DNA of 64,000 nt from CBDAPX01 sp965198725 (GCA_965198725.1 CBDAPX010000001.1:1612001-1676000), one strand, 5' to 3'. Numbered from the stretch's first letter, positions 50,864 to 60,366 are shown. Made by a program: numbers and translations. The notes: generated by a model not told the origin, from the sequence alone.

Positions 50864-53451
50864 GCCACTTCCTCCTCTTTGGTGGCACCGGCCCGGCGGC
50901 GCTGGACCAGAACGATCAGGCCCAGAACCAACAGTGCCGGGATATAGAACACCTCTTTAGGCATCCGTTCGTTTTCCACCTTGATCGAGGTCAGTTCCCA
51001 GTCGAAATCCACGCATTGTTGCTCTGCTGGGCCGCCAAAGCTAATGGCGTCGACGATGATCTTGCCGTCGCTTTCGATCACTTCGATGCCCGCGCTGTCG
51101 CGCAACCGTAAGAAGCCATCGGCCCCGTCTGCCCCCAGCGGCAACTGGAAGCTGGAAGAGACGAAGTCGCCATCAAGGTTGATCCCTTCGAGGTTGAGCA
51201 GGATCGATCCGTCCGGTGGTGCGCCTTCGGCCATCTCAAACACGGTTGCAGGATCGGCGAGGCTGAACGGTTCTTGCACTTGGTCGACCCACAAATCCGG
51301 CCGGAACAAGGTCAGCGCCACAAGGATCAGCACAGCCGATTCCCAAAGCTTTGAGCGCGTCACGAAATAGCCCATCGTACCTGCGGCAAAGACCAGCATG
51401 GCGATCAGCGCAAAGATGAAGACAAAGATCGCCTGTACCCATCCCACATCGATCAACAATAGGTCCGTATTGAAGATGAAGAGGAATGGCAAAAGCGCGG
51501 TCCGGATCGAGTAGAAGAACGCCTGGAACCCGGTGCGCAGAGGATCGCCGCCCGAGATGGCCGCCGCGGCAAAGCTGGCAAGCCCCACGGGCGGTGTTAC
51601 ATCCGACATGATGCCAAAGTAAAAGACGAACATGTGCACCGCGACCAGCGGCACGATCAGGCCCGATTGCGCGCCGAGTTCAACCACAACGCCAGCCATC
51701 AGCGAGCTGACCACGATATAGTTGGCCGTGGTTGGCAGGCCCATGCCTAGGATGATCGAGATGACAGCCACGAAGAACAGCATCAGCATCAGGCGACCAC
51801 CCGACAGGAATTCAACGAATTCCGCCATCACCTGACCAATCCCGGTCACGGTCACGGTGCCCACGATGATGCCCGCGACGGCCATCGCACAAGCCAGGCC
51901 AATCATGTTGCGCGCGCCGATGATCAGGCCCTCGGCAATCTCTGCGATGCCGTTTTTCAGGTCTGACACGATGTTGGGCCGCCCGCGGAAAAAGTTTTTC
52001 AGCGGGTGCTGTGTCAACAGGATCAAGAGCATGAAGGCCGTGGTCCAAAAGGCCGACAAACCCGGCGATTTGCGTTCGACCATCAGCAGGTACATCAGCA
52101 ACATGATCGGCAGCAGGTAATAGACCCCCGTTTTGAATATCTCACGCACCGGCGGAAGGTTCTGTAAGGTCTCGATCGACAGGTCCAGATCCGGTCCGCG
52201 TGCGGAATACCAGACCGCCACGACATAACCGATGATCAGCAGGGCCGCGATGAACGGCGTTGCGGCATCCCCTAACGCGGCTTGCATCGCATCGACCAAA
52301 AGGCCAGCCACGAACAGCGCGCCGCCAGCGACAACGATTGATGCACAGATGATAAAAAACGCGCCCAGCAAAAACAGGATCGGGTTCATCTTGCTGGTGC
52401 CCTTCATGCCCATTTTCAGGGCTTCAAGGTGCACGATATAAACCAGAGCGACATAAGAGATCGCTGCCGGAACGATGGCGGTTTTGACCACCTCAACATA
52501 GGAAATGCCGACATATTCGGTCATCAGGAAGGCCACAGCGCCCATGACAGGCGGGGTCAGCACGCCGTTGATTGAGGATGACACCTCTACCGCGCCCGCT
52601 TTGGAGGGGGCAAAGCCCACCTTTTTCATCAGCGGGATGGTGAATGTGCCGGTGGTGACAACGTTTGCGATTGAGGAGCCAGAGATCAGGCCGGTTGCCG
52701 CTGACGCGATCACCGCGGCCTTTGCCGGGCCGCCGCGAAGGTGGCCAAGGGCCGCAAAAGCCAGCGCAAGGAAATAGGTGCCGGCGCCCGCTTGGTTCAG
52801 CAAGGCACCGAACAGGACGAAGAGAAAGACAAAGCCGGACGAGACCCCAAGAGCAACACCAAAAACGTCCTCTGTGGTCAGCCACATATGGCTCATCGCC
52901 TTTTCGATGCTGGCGCCTTTCCAGCGCACAACATCCGGCAAAAATTCAGACGATCCGAAAAAGACATACGCCAAGAAGAAAGCAGCCACCGCCATCAGCG
53001 GGAAGCCGAGAGAGCGGCGGGCCGCTTCCATCAAAAGGACAATACCAATGACCGCAACGACAACATCCGTTGTATTTGGCGCGCCAGACCGCGCGGCAAT
53101 CCCGGCATAAAAGAGCCAGATATACGCGGCGGTTCCTGCAGCGATCAGGCCAAAGGCCCAGTCTTGAATGGGAATGTACTTGCGGGGTGAGGACTTTAGC
53201 GTCGGGAAGGCGACATTGGCCAGAAAGACCGCAAAGGCCAAGTGGATCGCGCGCGTCTGCGTGTCGTTCCAGACCCCAAAGCCCAGAATAAAGGGCAGGG
53301 GCGAGGCAATCCACAACTGGAATAGCGACCAGACGAGCGGGATGCTCCAAAGTGTCCAAATAGAAAAGGCGCCGGTTGGCATCCGGCCACCGGTATCGCT
53401 GTCGGCAAGCAGATCGTCGAGATCTGCGTTCTGTCCCTGTTGTTCACTCAC
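50860..53451 (-). CDS. TRAP transporter fused permease with C-terminal DUF3394 region
   Basis: An 863-residue inner-membrane protein in which the small (DctQ) and large (DctM) TRAP subunits are fused (4TM/12TM type). The N-terminal helices resemble DctQ. The DctM part has ATGLISGSSIANVVTTGTFTIPLM, in part, and GMGLPTTANYIVVSSLMAGV, with MSDVTPPVGLASFAAAAISG. After about residue 690 comes a soluble region of DUF3394 type (LVDQVQEPF-like, FQLPLG) and one last helix. Such proteins work with TAXI receptors, here encoded just upstream. Substrate unknown; the divergent catabolic genes suggest an N-methylated amine or amino acid. Confidence 0.9.
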   Translation of the reverse strand: MSEQQGQNADLDDLLADSDTGGRMPTGAFSIWTLWSIPLVWSLFQLWIASPLPFILGFGVWNDTQTRAIHLAFAVFLANVAFPTLKSSPRKYIPIQDWAFGLIAAGTAAYIWLFYAGIAARSGAPNTTDVVVAVIGIVLLMEAARRSLGFPLMAVAAFFLAYVFFGSSEFLPDVVRWKGASIEKAMSHMWLTTEDVFGVALGVSSGFVFLFVLFGALLNQAGAGTYFLALAFAALGHLRGGPAKAAVIASAATGLISGSSIANVVTTGTFTIPLMKKVGFAPSKAGAVEVSSSINGVLTPPVMGAVAFLMTEYVGISYVEVVKTAIVPAAISYVALVYIVHLEALKMGMKGTSKMNPILFLLGAFFIICASIVVAGGALFVAGLLVDAMQAALGDAATPFIAALLIIGYVVAVWYSARGPDLDLSIETLQNLPPVREIFKTGVYYLLPIMLLMYLLMVERKSPGLSAFWTTAFMLLILLTQHPLKNFFRGRPNIVSDLKNGIAEIAEGLIIGARNMIGLACAMAVAGIIVGTVTVTGIGQVMAEFVEFLSGGRLMLMLFFVAVISIILGMGLPTTANYIVVSSLMAGVVVELGAQSGLIVPLVAVHMFVFYFGIMSDVTPPVGLASFAAAAISGGDPLRTGFQAFFYSIRTALLPFLFIFNTDLLLIDVGWVQAIFVFIFALIAMLVFAAGTMGYFVTRSKLWESAVLILVALTLFRPDLWVDQVQEPFSLADPATVFEMAEGAPPDGSILLNLEGINLDGDFVSSSFQLPLGADGADGFLRLRDSAGIEVIESDGKIIVDAISFGGPAEQQCVDFDWELTSIKVENERMPKEVFYIPALLVLGLIVLVQRRRAGATKEEEVA

Positions 53452-53488
53452 CTTGTGACCCTCTTAAATTCTTATGGTGGCGAGAATG

Positions 53489-53513
53489 AAAAACGACTGC
53501 CCCGGTGGGGCAG
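53489..53513 (-). terminator. Attenuating terminator between TAXI receptor and permease
   Basis: 7-bp stem CTGCCCC (53497-53503) with GGGGCAG (53507-53513), loop GGT. Five A at 53489-53493 give a U5 tail on the minus strand after TCG. It probably reduces permease expression relative to receptor. Confidence 0.75.
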
Positions 53514-53527
53514 CCGCGTCAGATGAA

Positions 53528-54475
53528 TTATTTCCAGCCTTTTTCTTGGTAGTATTTCATCGCGCCCGGATGGATCTCGGCGGTCAGACCGTCGGTGACC
53601 ATCTCACCTTCGATCAGGTGGCCAAAGGCAGGGTGCAGTTTTTTGAAGTCGTCGAAGTTTTCGAAGACGGCCGAAACAACGGCGTAAACAACTTCGTCAG
53701 GTGTGTCAGCCGAGGTGACAAAGGTGGCTTTCGGACCCCAGGACGGGATGTCGTCCGGGTTGTTGGGGTACATGCCGCCGGGAATTGTCGCTGCTGCATA
53801 CGCGGTGTTTTCACCCGACAGCGGCACGATGGTCACTTCGCAGGACGATGTTGCCTCTTGGCTCGACCCGTTCGGCAGGCCAGCGGCCCAGATGGTCGCA
53901 TCGATCTTGCCGTCGCACAGGGCTGCGGCTTGTTCGGACGACTTCAGCTCTGCGGCCAATGAGAAGTCATCGGCGCTCAGACCCGAATACTGCATCAGAG
54001 TTTCGGCCAGAACGCGCGTGCCGGAACCCGGGTTCGCGATATTGACTTTCTTGCCCGCCAGATCGGCGACCGAGCTGATGCCCGCGTCAGCACGCGCCAT
54101 CAGGTGCATCGGCTCTGGGTGGACAGAGAAGAGCGCGCGCAGTTCCGGATATGCACCGTCATCGGCAAATGCGCCTGTGCCTTCGAGGCCGGCTTTTTGA
54201 ACGTCCGACTGCACAACGCCAAAGTCCAGCTCGCCCTGGCGAATGGTCCGGGTGTTGTAGACCGAACCACCGGTCGATTCGACCGAGCAACGGATGCCAT
54301 GGTCCTTGCGGCCTTTGTTTACCAGACGGCAGATCGCGCCACCGGTCGGGTAATACACGCCGGTTACGCCGCCGGTGCCGATGGTGATGAATTGCTGGTC
54401 TTGCGCGCTGGCGCCCCCTGCAAAGGCCATCGACGCGGCAACAACAACACCGGTCAGTTTCAGTTTGGTCATCAT
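53528..54475 (-). CDS. TAXI-family TRAP solute receptor
   Basis: A 315-residue periplasmic receptor of the TAXI (TRAP-associated extracytoplasmic immunogenic) family. The signal peptide ends near GGASA-QDQQF. The domain starts with ITIGTGGVTGVYYPTGGAIC, the defining block, followed by SVESTGGSVYNTRTIRQGELDFG, in part. A GGGAG sequence precedes the ATG. It is the second gene after the RpiR-type regulator and feeds the fused permease. Confidence 0.9.
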   Translation of the reverse strand: MMTKLKLTGVVVAASMAFAGGASAQDQQFITIGTGGVTGVYYPTGGAICRLVNKGRKDHGIRCSVESTGGSVYNTRTIRQGELDFGVVQSDVQKAGLEGTGAFADDGAYPELRALFSVHPEPMHLMARADAGISSVADLAGKKVNIANPGSGTRVLAETLMQYSGLSADDFSLAAELKSSEQAAALCDGKIDATIWAAGLPNGSSQEATSSCEVTIVPLSGENTAYAAATIPGGMYPNNPDDIPSWGPKATFVTSADTPDEVVYAVVSAVFENFDDFKKLHPAFGHLIEGEMVTDGLTAEIHPGAMKYYQEKGWK

Positions 54476-54522
54476 AGCGGTTTTTCTCCCTGTGGCTGAT
54501 GATGGTGAGCTTTTAGGACCCG

Positions 54523-55392
54523 TTAGGGGTCCGCAATCTCATCGAGCTTTCTGTTTTGCTCAATGACATCCCTTATTTTTTCTTCTGTGGATGGCCCGGC
54601 CCGCGTGACGAGCATCCCGACAAGTGTTTCGATCAAAACCAAGGTCGCGGCGTAAGATGAGAAAAACTGTGGACTCTCGGTTTGTTGAATGAAACCGAAA
54701 TCTGCATGCCGAAGTCCGGGGAAAATATGGCTATCGGTCACCGCGATTATTTTCGCGCCGCGATTGGCAGCCATTTCGACGGCTTTGATGGATCGGTTGG
54801 CATAGGGTGCCTTTGAGATCACGATGACCGCATCTTGCGGTGTCAGGCGCGCCAGAGAGCTGGCCAAGGTCACGCCGTTGCGCCCCGCGACGCTGAATTT
54901 CCCGTCAAACCAACTGGTGAGATAGGCAAAATAATCGGCAAAACCGGCAGAGCCCAAGGCGGCGACAATCACCACGCTGCGCGCTTGCGCCAAACAGTCA
55001 GCGGCAGCTTCAAGTTGCGCGTGATCGGTTGTTTGTTCCAGCGCGCGGATATTGGCGATGCAGGCCTCTGTCTGACGCGGCAGGAACGGGCCGCGACCGG
55101 CTGCCTGCAAATCCCGCGCTTTGACGGTGAAGCTTTGCGTTTGGGTTTCCAACTCGGCCCGCGCCTGTTCGCGCATCATTTCATAGTCGTCAAACCCCAA
55201 CGCCCGGGCGAGCCGCGAAAAGCTGGCCGGGGACACCTGGCTGGCGGCCGCGACGGATCGCAAGGACCGCGTGGCGACCTCAATCCGGTTGTGGGCCACA
55301 TAGTCGGCGGCAATGCGTAACGTTTCGCTGAGCGCCGCGTAGTTTTCGGCGATCGCGGACTGAATCGTACGGGGGGCAGCGCGTTGGTCCAT
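54523..55392 (-). CDS. RpiR/MurR-family regulator with SIS domain
   Basis: A 289-residue regulator from ATG 55392 (an ATG at 55410 is also possible). The N-terminal HTH_6 domain includes RSVAAASQVSPASFSRLARALGF, in part, near residues 45-65, and a SIS sugar/phospho-ligand domain follows (VVIVAALGSAGFADYFAYL, VISKAPYANRSIKAVEMA, IIAVTDS). Some family members respond to amino-acid-like ligands. A TGAAACA palindrome overlaps its start, and the same word recurs before the divergent flavoprotein gene, so it likely controls both operons. Confidence 0.87.
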   Translation of the reverse strand: MDQRAAPRTIQSAIAENYAALSETLRIAADYVAHNRIEVATRSLRSVAAASQVSPASFSRLARALGFDDYEMMREQARAELETQTQSFTVKARDLQAAGRGPFLPRQTEACIANIRALEQTTDHAQLEAAADCLAQARSVVIVAALGSAGFADYFAYLTSWFDGKFSVAGRNGVTLASSLARLTPQDAVIVISKAPYANRSIKAVEMAANRGAKIIAVTDSHIFPGLRHADFGFIQQTESPQFFSSYAATLVLIETLVGMLVTRAGPSTEEKIRDVIEQNRKLDEIADP

Positions 55393-55449
55393 GAAACACA
55401 TCTGTTTCAAATGTTTTCTGTATTGTCAATGGATGAAACAAATGGTTCA
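55392..55449. promoter_or_regulatory. RpiR-type operators in the divergent region
   Basis: Site 1 is TGAAACA-CATC-TGTTTCA (55392-55409), perfect arms, overlapping the regulator start. Site 2 is TGAAACA-AA-TGGTTCA (55434-55449), imperfect. Centres are 41 bp (about four turns) apart. The 90-bp divergent gap leaves little room beyond these sites. Confidence 0.65.
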
Positions 55450-55482
55450 GTGTTTGGAGATACTGTTTTATGGACTCACCAA

Positions 55483-57879
55483 ATGACTTCCTCTGCCTTG
55501 CCCGCCCATGCCTCAGTTGTTGTTATTGGCGGCGGCATCATGGGCTGTTCGACCCTCTACCATCTGGCAAAAATGGGTGTCAGCGACGCCATCCTTTTGG
55601 AACGTAACAAGCTGACATCCGGCACCACGTGGCATTCGGCGGCACAGGTCCGCGCCCTGCGCCACTCGCGCAACCTGACGCGGATGATCCAGTATTCGGT
55701 CGACCTCTACAGTCAGCTGGAACAGGAAACCGGTCAGAATGTGGGCTGGATCCAAAAAGGGTCTTTGTCCATTGCCACGAATGAAGACCGCCTGACCCAC
55801 GTCAAACGGCAAGAGGCGCTGGCGCACGCTTACGGGATAGAGGCGTATTCCGTATCCGCTGGCGAGGCCAAGGAACGCTGGCCGCTGATGAACGCCGATG
55901 ACGTTCTGGGCGCGGTCTGGTCGCCGGATGACGGGCGGGTGAGCCCGTCGGATGTCTGTGCTGCATTGGTGAAATCCGCCAAGGGCCTCGGCGCGCGTTT
56001 GTTCGAAGACACGGGCGTGACGGGCATTTTGACAGAAAACGGCCGGATCAAGGGTGTGGAAACGGATAAAGGTGTCGTCTTGTGCGACGCCATCGCGCTT
56101 TGCGCCGGGCTCTGGTCGCGTGAGGTGGCCGCAATGGCGGGGGCAGAGGCGCCGTTGCTGGCCTGTGAGCATTTCTACCTGCTGACCAAGCCGATTGAGG
56201 GGATCGTCGGAAATACCCCAACACTCAGCGATCATGACAATCACCTCTATATCCGCGATGACAGCGGTGGCCTTTTGGTCGGGTGCTTTGAGCCGATGGG
56301 CAAACCGATTGAGCCAGGACGATTGGACGAGAATTTCGAATTTGCCCTGCTGCCTGAGGATTGGGATCATTTCGAGCCGATGATGATGAATGCCATGCAT
56401 CGGTTGCCCGCGCTGGAAACGGCGGAGGTCAAGATGCTGCTCAATGGGCCGGAGAGTTTTACCCCTGACGGCTCCTTCATGTTGGGAGAGGCGGCGGAAA
56501 CCAAGGGGCTGTTTTTCGGCTGCGGTATGAACTCAGTTGGCATCGCGTCGGGCGGCGGGGCCGGTATGAACCTCGCCCATTGCATCGTGCACGGGCACAC
56601 CGCCTATGATCTGGGAGAGGCCGAGGCGAAGCGGTTTGCCCCGGTCTATAATTCCATTGAAAACCTGATGGCGCGGGCACCGGAAATTCTGGGCACGCAT
56701 TACGACATTGCCTATCCGGCCAAACAGCTGAAAACCGCGCGGAACCTGCGCGCGCTGCCTTTGGATGCCGAATACCGGGACGCCGGAGCGCATATGGGGC
56801 AGTTCTATGGCTGGGAGCGTCCGCTTTATTTCGGCAAAACAGCGGAGCCACGCCTGACCTTTGGCAAGCCGGACTATTTCGACAATGTCGCAGCAGAAGT
56901 GCAGGCGGCAAATGAAGGTGCCGCCGTTTTTGATGCGTCCCCATTAGGCAAGATCGATGTCAAAGGATCGGATGCCGAGGCATTCCTGTTGAAAACCTGT
57001 GCCGGTTACATGTCCCGCAAGCCCGGTTCAGTCATTTACACCGCTGTGCTGAATGACCGTGGCACGTTTGAAAGCGACATCACGGCTCAGCGGATCAGTG
57101 ACACCCATTACCGGCTCTTTGTTGGCACCACGGCGATCAAAAAGGACCTGGCATGGCTTCGGGATCACACCGACGGTTTTGATGTCACTCTGATCGACTG
57201 CACCGAAGATTACGCCGTACTGGGCCTGATGGGACCCGACGCGCCGCGCATCGCGGTGGCGATTGGCGCGCCAGAGCTGAATGACATAGGTTATTTCAGG
57301 CAAGGCGAGGCGCATATCGCGGGCAAACATGCCCGGGCCGCCCGCATGTCTTATGTGGGCGAGACCGGGTGGGAAATCACCTGCCGTGCCGAAAACGCCT
57401 CCACCATATACGCGGCCCTGACCGGGGCGGGCGCCAAACCGGCGGGCCTTTTTGCGCAGACATCGATGCGGATCGAAAAGGGGTTCTGCGCAATGGGCCA
57501 CGAGCTCGACAGTGATGTCAGTCCGATAGAAACCGGGCTGGCTTTTGCGGTTCGAAAATCAGGTGGCTTTATCGGGGCCGAGGCATTGGCAAAGCGCGCA
57601 GCAAACGGGGCCGTGCCGTTGGTCGTGTCCCTGACCATAGATGATGAAAGGGCAGTGCCTTTGGGGCATGAGCCGATCTATCTGGGGGATGAGATCATCG
57701 GCGATACGTCTTCTTGTGCGTTCGGGTACCGCATTGGCAAGCCCGTCGCGCTGGGTCATGTCAGTCGGCCTGTCGCGGATGGCATGCGGGTTCGGGTGGA
57801 TATCGCACGCACCCTTTATGATGCCACCATCACCCTTGGACCGCTCTTTGACCCCGATGGGTCACGGATGCGCAGCTAA
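55483..57879 (+). CDS. Dimethylglycine/sarcosine dehydrogenase-like flavoprotein with GcvT domains
   Basis: A 798-residue protein from ATG 55483 (ATG 55429 would add 18 residues; neither has a good ribosome site). Residues about 10-380 are a DAO-type FAD domain (VVVIGGGIMGCSTLYHLAKM) with SGTTWHSAAQVRAL, whose histidine is the covalent FAD site in DMGDH/sarcosine dehydrogenase. A central FAO_M-like segment follows, then the folate-binding GcvT barrel and C-terminal domain (FDASPLGKIDVKG, TGWEITCRAENAS, ALGHVSRPV). It should oxidatively demethylate an N-methyl amine and pass the carbon to tetrahydrofolate. It opens the catabolic operon divergent from the TRAP system. Confidence 0.88.
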   Translation: MTSSALPAHASVVVIGGGIMGCSTLYHLAKMGVSDAILLERNKLTSGTTWHSAAQVRALRHSRNLTRMIQYSVDLYSQLEQETGQNVGWIQKGSLSIATNEDRLTHVKRQEALAHAYGIEAYSVSAGEAKERWPLMNADDVLGAVWSPDDGRVSPSDVCAALVKSAKGLGARLFEDTGVTGILTENGRIKGVETDKGVVLCDAIALCAGLWSREVAAMAGAEAPLLACEHFYLLTKPIEGIVGNTPTLSDHDNHLYIRDDSGGLLVGCFEPMGKPIEPGRLDENFEFALLPEDWDHFEPMMMNAMHRLPALETAEVKMLLNGPESFTPDGSFMLGEAAETKGLFFGCGMNSVGIASGGGAGMNLAHCIVHGHTAYDLGEAEAKRFAPVYNSIENLMARAPEILGTHYDIAYPAKQLKTARNLRALPLDAEYRDAGAHMGQFYGWERPLYFGKTAEPRLTFGKPDYFDNVAAEVQAANEGAAVFDASPLGKIDVKGSDAEAFLLKTCAGYMSRKPGSVIYTAVLNDRGTFESDITAQRISDTHYRLFVGTTAIKKDLAWLRDHTDGFDVTLIDCTEDYAVLGLMGPDAPRIAVAIGAPELNDIGYFRQGEAHIAGKHARAARMSYVGETGWEITCRAENASTIYAALTGAGAKPAGLFAQTSMRIEKGFCAMGHELDSDVSPIETGLAFAVRKSGGFIGAEALAKRAANGAVPLVVSLTIDDERAVPLGHEPIYLGDEIIGDTSSCAFGYRIGKPVALGHVSRPVADGMRVRVDIARTLYDATITLGPLFDPDGSRMRS

Positions 57880-57882
57880 GCG

Positions 57883-58659
57883 ATGGGTTGGCCAAGGATC
57901 ATGGTCGCCCCGACGGGCGCGCGGCGGATGCCAGCGGATCACGCAGCATTGCCGGTAACAGAGGCCGAAATTGCCAAAACCGCGCGTGACTGTTTTGCGG
58001 TCGGGGCAGGTGCGCTGCACCTCCATGTCCGCGATGACACCGGCGCACACAGCCTTGATCCGGGTCGCTATCGGGCCGCTATATCGGCCGTTGGTGAAGC
58101 GGCCCCTGATATGGCCATTCAGGTGACAACCGAAAGCGCCGGGCGCTTCGACGTGGCAGATCAGTTGGCCTGTCTCAAAGCCTTATGTCCTGATGCGGCG
58201 AGTGTATCTATTCGCGAAATGGCGCGCGACCCGGCCCAAGCGCGACAGGTCTATGCCTTCCTGTCGGAACTTGGGACAGATGTGCAGCACATCCTTTACG
58301 ATGCTGGTTGCATCGTCCAATTCCGCGCCTGGGTCGCGGATGGCACGTTGCCCGATGACCAGCACAATGTGATTTGCGTTTTGGGCGCCTACACACCACC
58401 CCGCGCAGCGACGCCTGAAGACTTGGACATCTTTTTGCCTTTTGTGCGCGCGTTAAGGCTGGATTGGACCGCCTGCGCCTTTGGCCCATTCGAGCACGAT
58501 TGCCTGTTGGCCGCGGCTCTGCACGGCGCGCGCGTGCGCGTCGGGTTCGAAAACAGCTTGACGCGCGCCGATGGCACGCCTTGGGCGACCAACGCTGCCT
58601 ACGTGCAGGCACTCGCCCAACAGCTTGAACCGCAGGTCGCGCAATTCAGCGCGGCCTGA
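57883..58659 (+). CDS. Beta-keto acid cleavage enzyme (BKACE, DUF849)
   Basis: A 258-residue BKACE-family enzyme, a little shorter than most (270-310). The zinc ligands H46 and H48 are in GALHLHVRDD and the acidic residue E223 in VRVGFENSL, equivalent to the known Kce metal-site pattern. BKACE enzymes condense a beta-keto acid with acetyl-CoA to give acetoacetate and a new acyl-CoA. It starts 3 bp after the flavoprotein stop and is followed by an aminotransferase, which could provide its keto substrate. Precise substrate unknown. Confidence 0.87.
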   Translation: MGWPRIMVAPTGARRMPADHAALPVTEAEIAKTARDCFAVGAGALHLHVRDDTGAHSLDPGRYRAAISAVGEAAPDMAIQVTTESAGRFDVADQLACLKALCPDAASVSIREMARDPAQARQVYAFLSELGTDVQHILYDAGCIVQFRAWVADGTLPDDQHNVICVLGAYTPPRAATPEDLDIFLPFVRALRLDWTACAFGPFEHDCLLAAALHGARVRVGFENSLTRADGTPWATNAAYVQALAQQLEPQVAQFSAA

Positions 58660-58686
58660 TACCTTTTGCAAAACGGAGACACGATC

Positions 58687-59991
58687 ATGTCCCATGTCTT
58701 TCCCCGCCATTGCCACGCCAACCTACCGACCGCTGTCGGGGGCGATGGCTGCTATTTGATCGATGCATCCGGCGGTGCGGCGGTGTCCTGTTTAGGACAC
58801 TCCAACGAAAAGGTCCGTGAGGCGATCAAAGCGCAGGTTGATCAACTGGCCTTTGCGCATACCGGTTTTTTCACCTCTGAACCTGCCGAACAGCTGGCGG
58901 ATCTCTTGGTGGCTCACGCGCCCGAAGGGGTCGACCGCGTCTATTTTGTCTCTGGCGGTTCAGAGGCGGTTGAAGCAGCTATCAAACTGGCGCGCCAATA
59001 CCATCTGGAACGCGGTGACACGAACCGGCGGCACCTGATCGCCCGGCGGCAGAGCTATCACGGCAACACGTTGGGTGCACTGGCTGCGGGTGGAAATGCC
59101 TGGCGTCGGGCGCAGTTCGATCCGCTCTTGATCGATGTCAGCCATATCGCACCCTGCTATGAGTACGCCGAGCGTACTCCGGATGAGACTTTGGCCGATT
59201 ACGGCCAAAGGGTTGCCAACGAACTGGAGGAAGAGATCCTGCGCCTTGGCCCGGACAGCGTTATGGCTTTCCTTGCAGAACCGGTTGTTGGGGCCACCTT
59301 GGGGGCCGTGCCGTCCGTCGAAGGGTACTTCACACGCATCCGCGAGATTTGCGACAAGTACGGCGTCCTGCTGATACTTGATGAGGTCATGTGTGGCATG
59401 GGCCGCACCGGACACCTCTTTGCCTGTGACGGTGACGGCGTAAGCCCGGATATCCTGTGCATCGCAAAGGGTCTTGGGGCAGGGTACCAGCCCATTGGTG
59501 CCATGCTGTGTTCCAAAGAGATTTACGACGCTGTCGCGGCGGGCACTGGATTTTTCCAACATGGTCACACCTATATTGGCCATCCTGTGGCCGCTGCGGC
59601 CGGACTGGCCGTGGTGCGCGAATTGCTGGACGGCGGGCTGATCCCGAGGGTGCAGGCTCTCGCGCCGAAGATGCAGTCGGCTTTGGTCCAGGCTTTGGGG
59701 CAAAACCCACATGTGGGCGACATCCGAGGGCGCGGCTTGTTCTGGGGCGTGGAACTGGTCGAAGATCGAGGCGCCAAGCGTCCCTTCGATAACAAACATG
59801 CCTTGGCCAAGAAAATCAAATCCGCAGCATTCGATGCCGGTTTGATCTGTTATCCTATGTCCGGAACGCGGGATGGACAGCGCGGCGATCACATTCTGTT
59901 GGCGCCACCTTTCATCATGGAAGATGCTGACACCGACCTCATCGCCTCCCGACTGTCGAAAGCGATCGAAGCGTCGCTTGCCACTGTTTAA
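58687..59991 (+). CDS. Class III (omega) aminotransferase
   Basis: A 434-residue PLP enzyme from ATG 58687 (GGAG at -12). Class III blocks are VYFVSGGSEAVEAAIKLARQ, the aspartate in ILDEVMCGMGRTG, and the PLP lysine in DILCIAKGLGAGYQPIGAM. It transfers the amino group of an amine or beta/omega-amino acid, usually to pyruvate. Its place after the demethylating flavoprotein and BKACE suggests conversion of a beta-amino acid to the beta-keto acid. Last gene before the rRNA operon. Confidence 0.9.
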   Translation: MSHVFPRHCHANLPTAVGGDGCYLIDASGGAAVSCLGHSNEKVREAIKAQVDQLAFAHTGFFTSEPAEQLADLLVAHAPEGVDRVYFVSGGSEAVEAAIKLARQYHLERGDTNRRHLIARRQSYHGNTLGALAAGGNAWRRAQFDPLLIDVSHIAPCYEYAERTPDETLADYGQRVANELEEEILRLGPDSVMAFLAEPVVGATLGAVPSVEGYFTRIREICDKYGVLLILDEVMCGMGRTGHLFACDGDGVSPDILCIAKGLGAGYQPIGAMLCSKEIYDAVAAGTGFFQHGHTYIGHPVAAAAGLAVVRELLDGGLIPRVQALAPKMQSALVQALGQNPHVGDIRGRGLFWGVELVEDRGAKRPFDNKHALAKKIKSAAFDAGLICYPMSGTRDGQRGDHILLAPPFIMEDADTDLIASRLSKAIEASLATV

Positions 59992-60177
59992 GCCCATTGC
60001 AGAAGATGATTGTCGGTTATCGAAAGCGGGTTCGAGACAACGGCCTGATTTGCTGGATTGTGACGGGGCCAGCGGCAATACAGAGATCGAAAAGCAAGGA
60101 ATTTCAGTAATTAAAACAAGTAAAACAATGGCTTAGAAAAAAGTTCGCACAAAAAAAGAACTTTTCTGAAAAAACCG
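59992..60177. other. Intergenic region before the rRNA promoter
   Basis: No gene seen. A/T-rich part at 60105-60175 includes a stem AAAAGTTC (60139-60146) with GAACTTTT (60158-60165), a possible terminator of the catabolic operon or an UP-like region for the rRNA promoter. Confidence 0.4.
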
Positions 60178-60207
60178 CTTGCGAGTCGCCCGGGCTATCC
60201 GTAAATA
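60178..60207 (+). promoter_or_regulatory. Probable rRNA operon promoter
   Basis: CTTGCG (60178-60183) as -35 and TAAATA (60202-60207) as -10, 18 bp apart, with G/C-rich spacer and an A-rich stretch upstream. Form and position fit alphaproteobacterial rrn promoters; strength is inferred. Confidence 0.55.
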
Positions 60208-60354
60208 CCCCTTCACCGGCGGCGCTGAGGGCGCGGTTGGGACGCCAGACGGGAAATGAAGCGCAGGTTTCGGTGACTATCTGGTAGAAAATCTGAGGCA
60301 TGATCGGCGGGGCGCGTCATATGAGTTTGGCGCATCTTGTTGTTTTTTGTCTCT

Positions 60355-60366
60355 TGCTCTTTGACA
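60355..60366 (+). promoter_or_regulatory. boxA antitermination element of the rRNA leader
   Basis: TGCTCTTTGACA matches the bacterial boxA consensus (E. coli TGCTCTTTAACA) and lies in the leader 282 bp before 16S. It recruits the Nus antitermination complex. No boxB-like hairpin was certain. Confidence 0.75.

Noticed and set aside
60361..60366. TTGACA as a second rRNA promoter -35 box
   Set aside because: It is the end of the boxA element TGCTCTTTGACA, and no convincing -10 follows at 17 bp.
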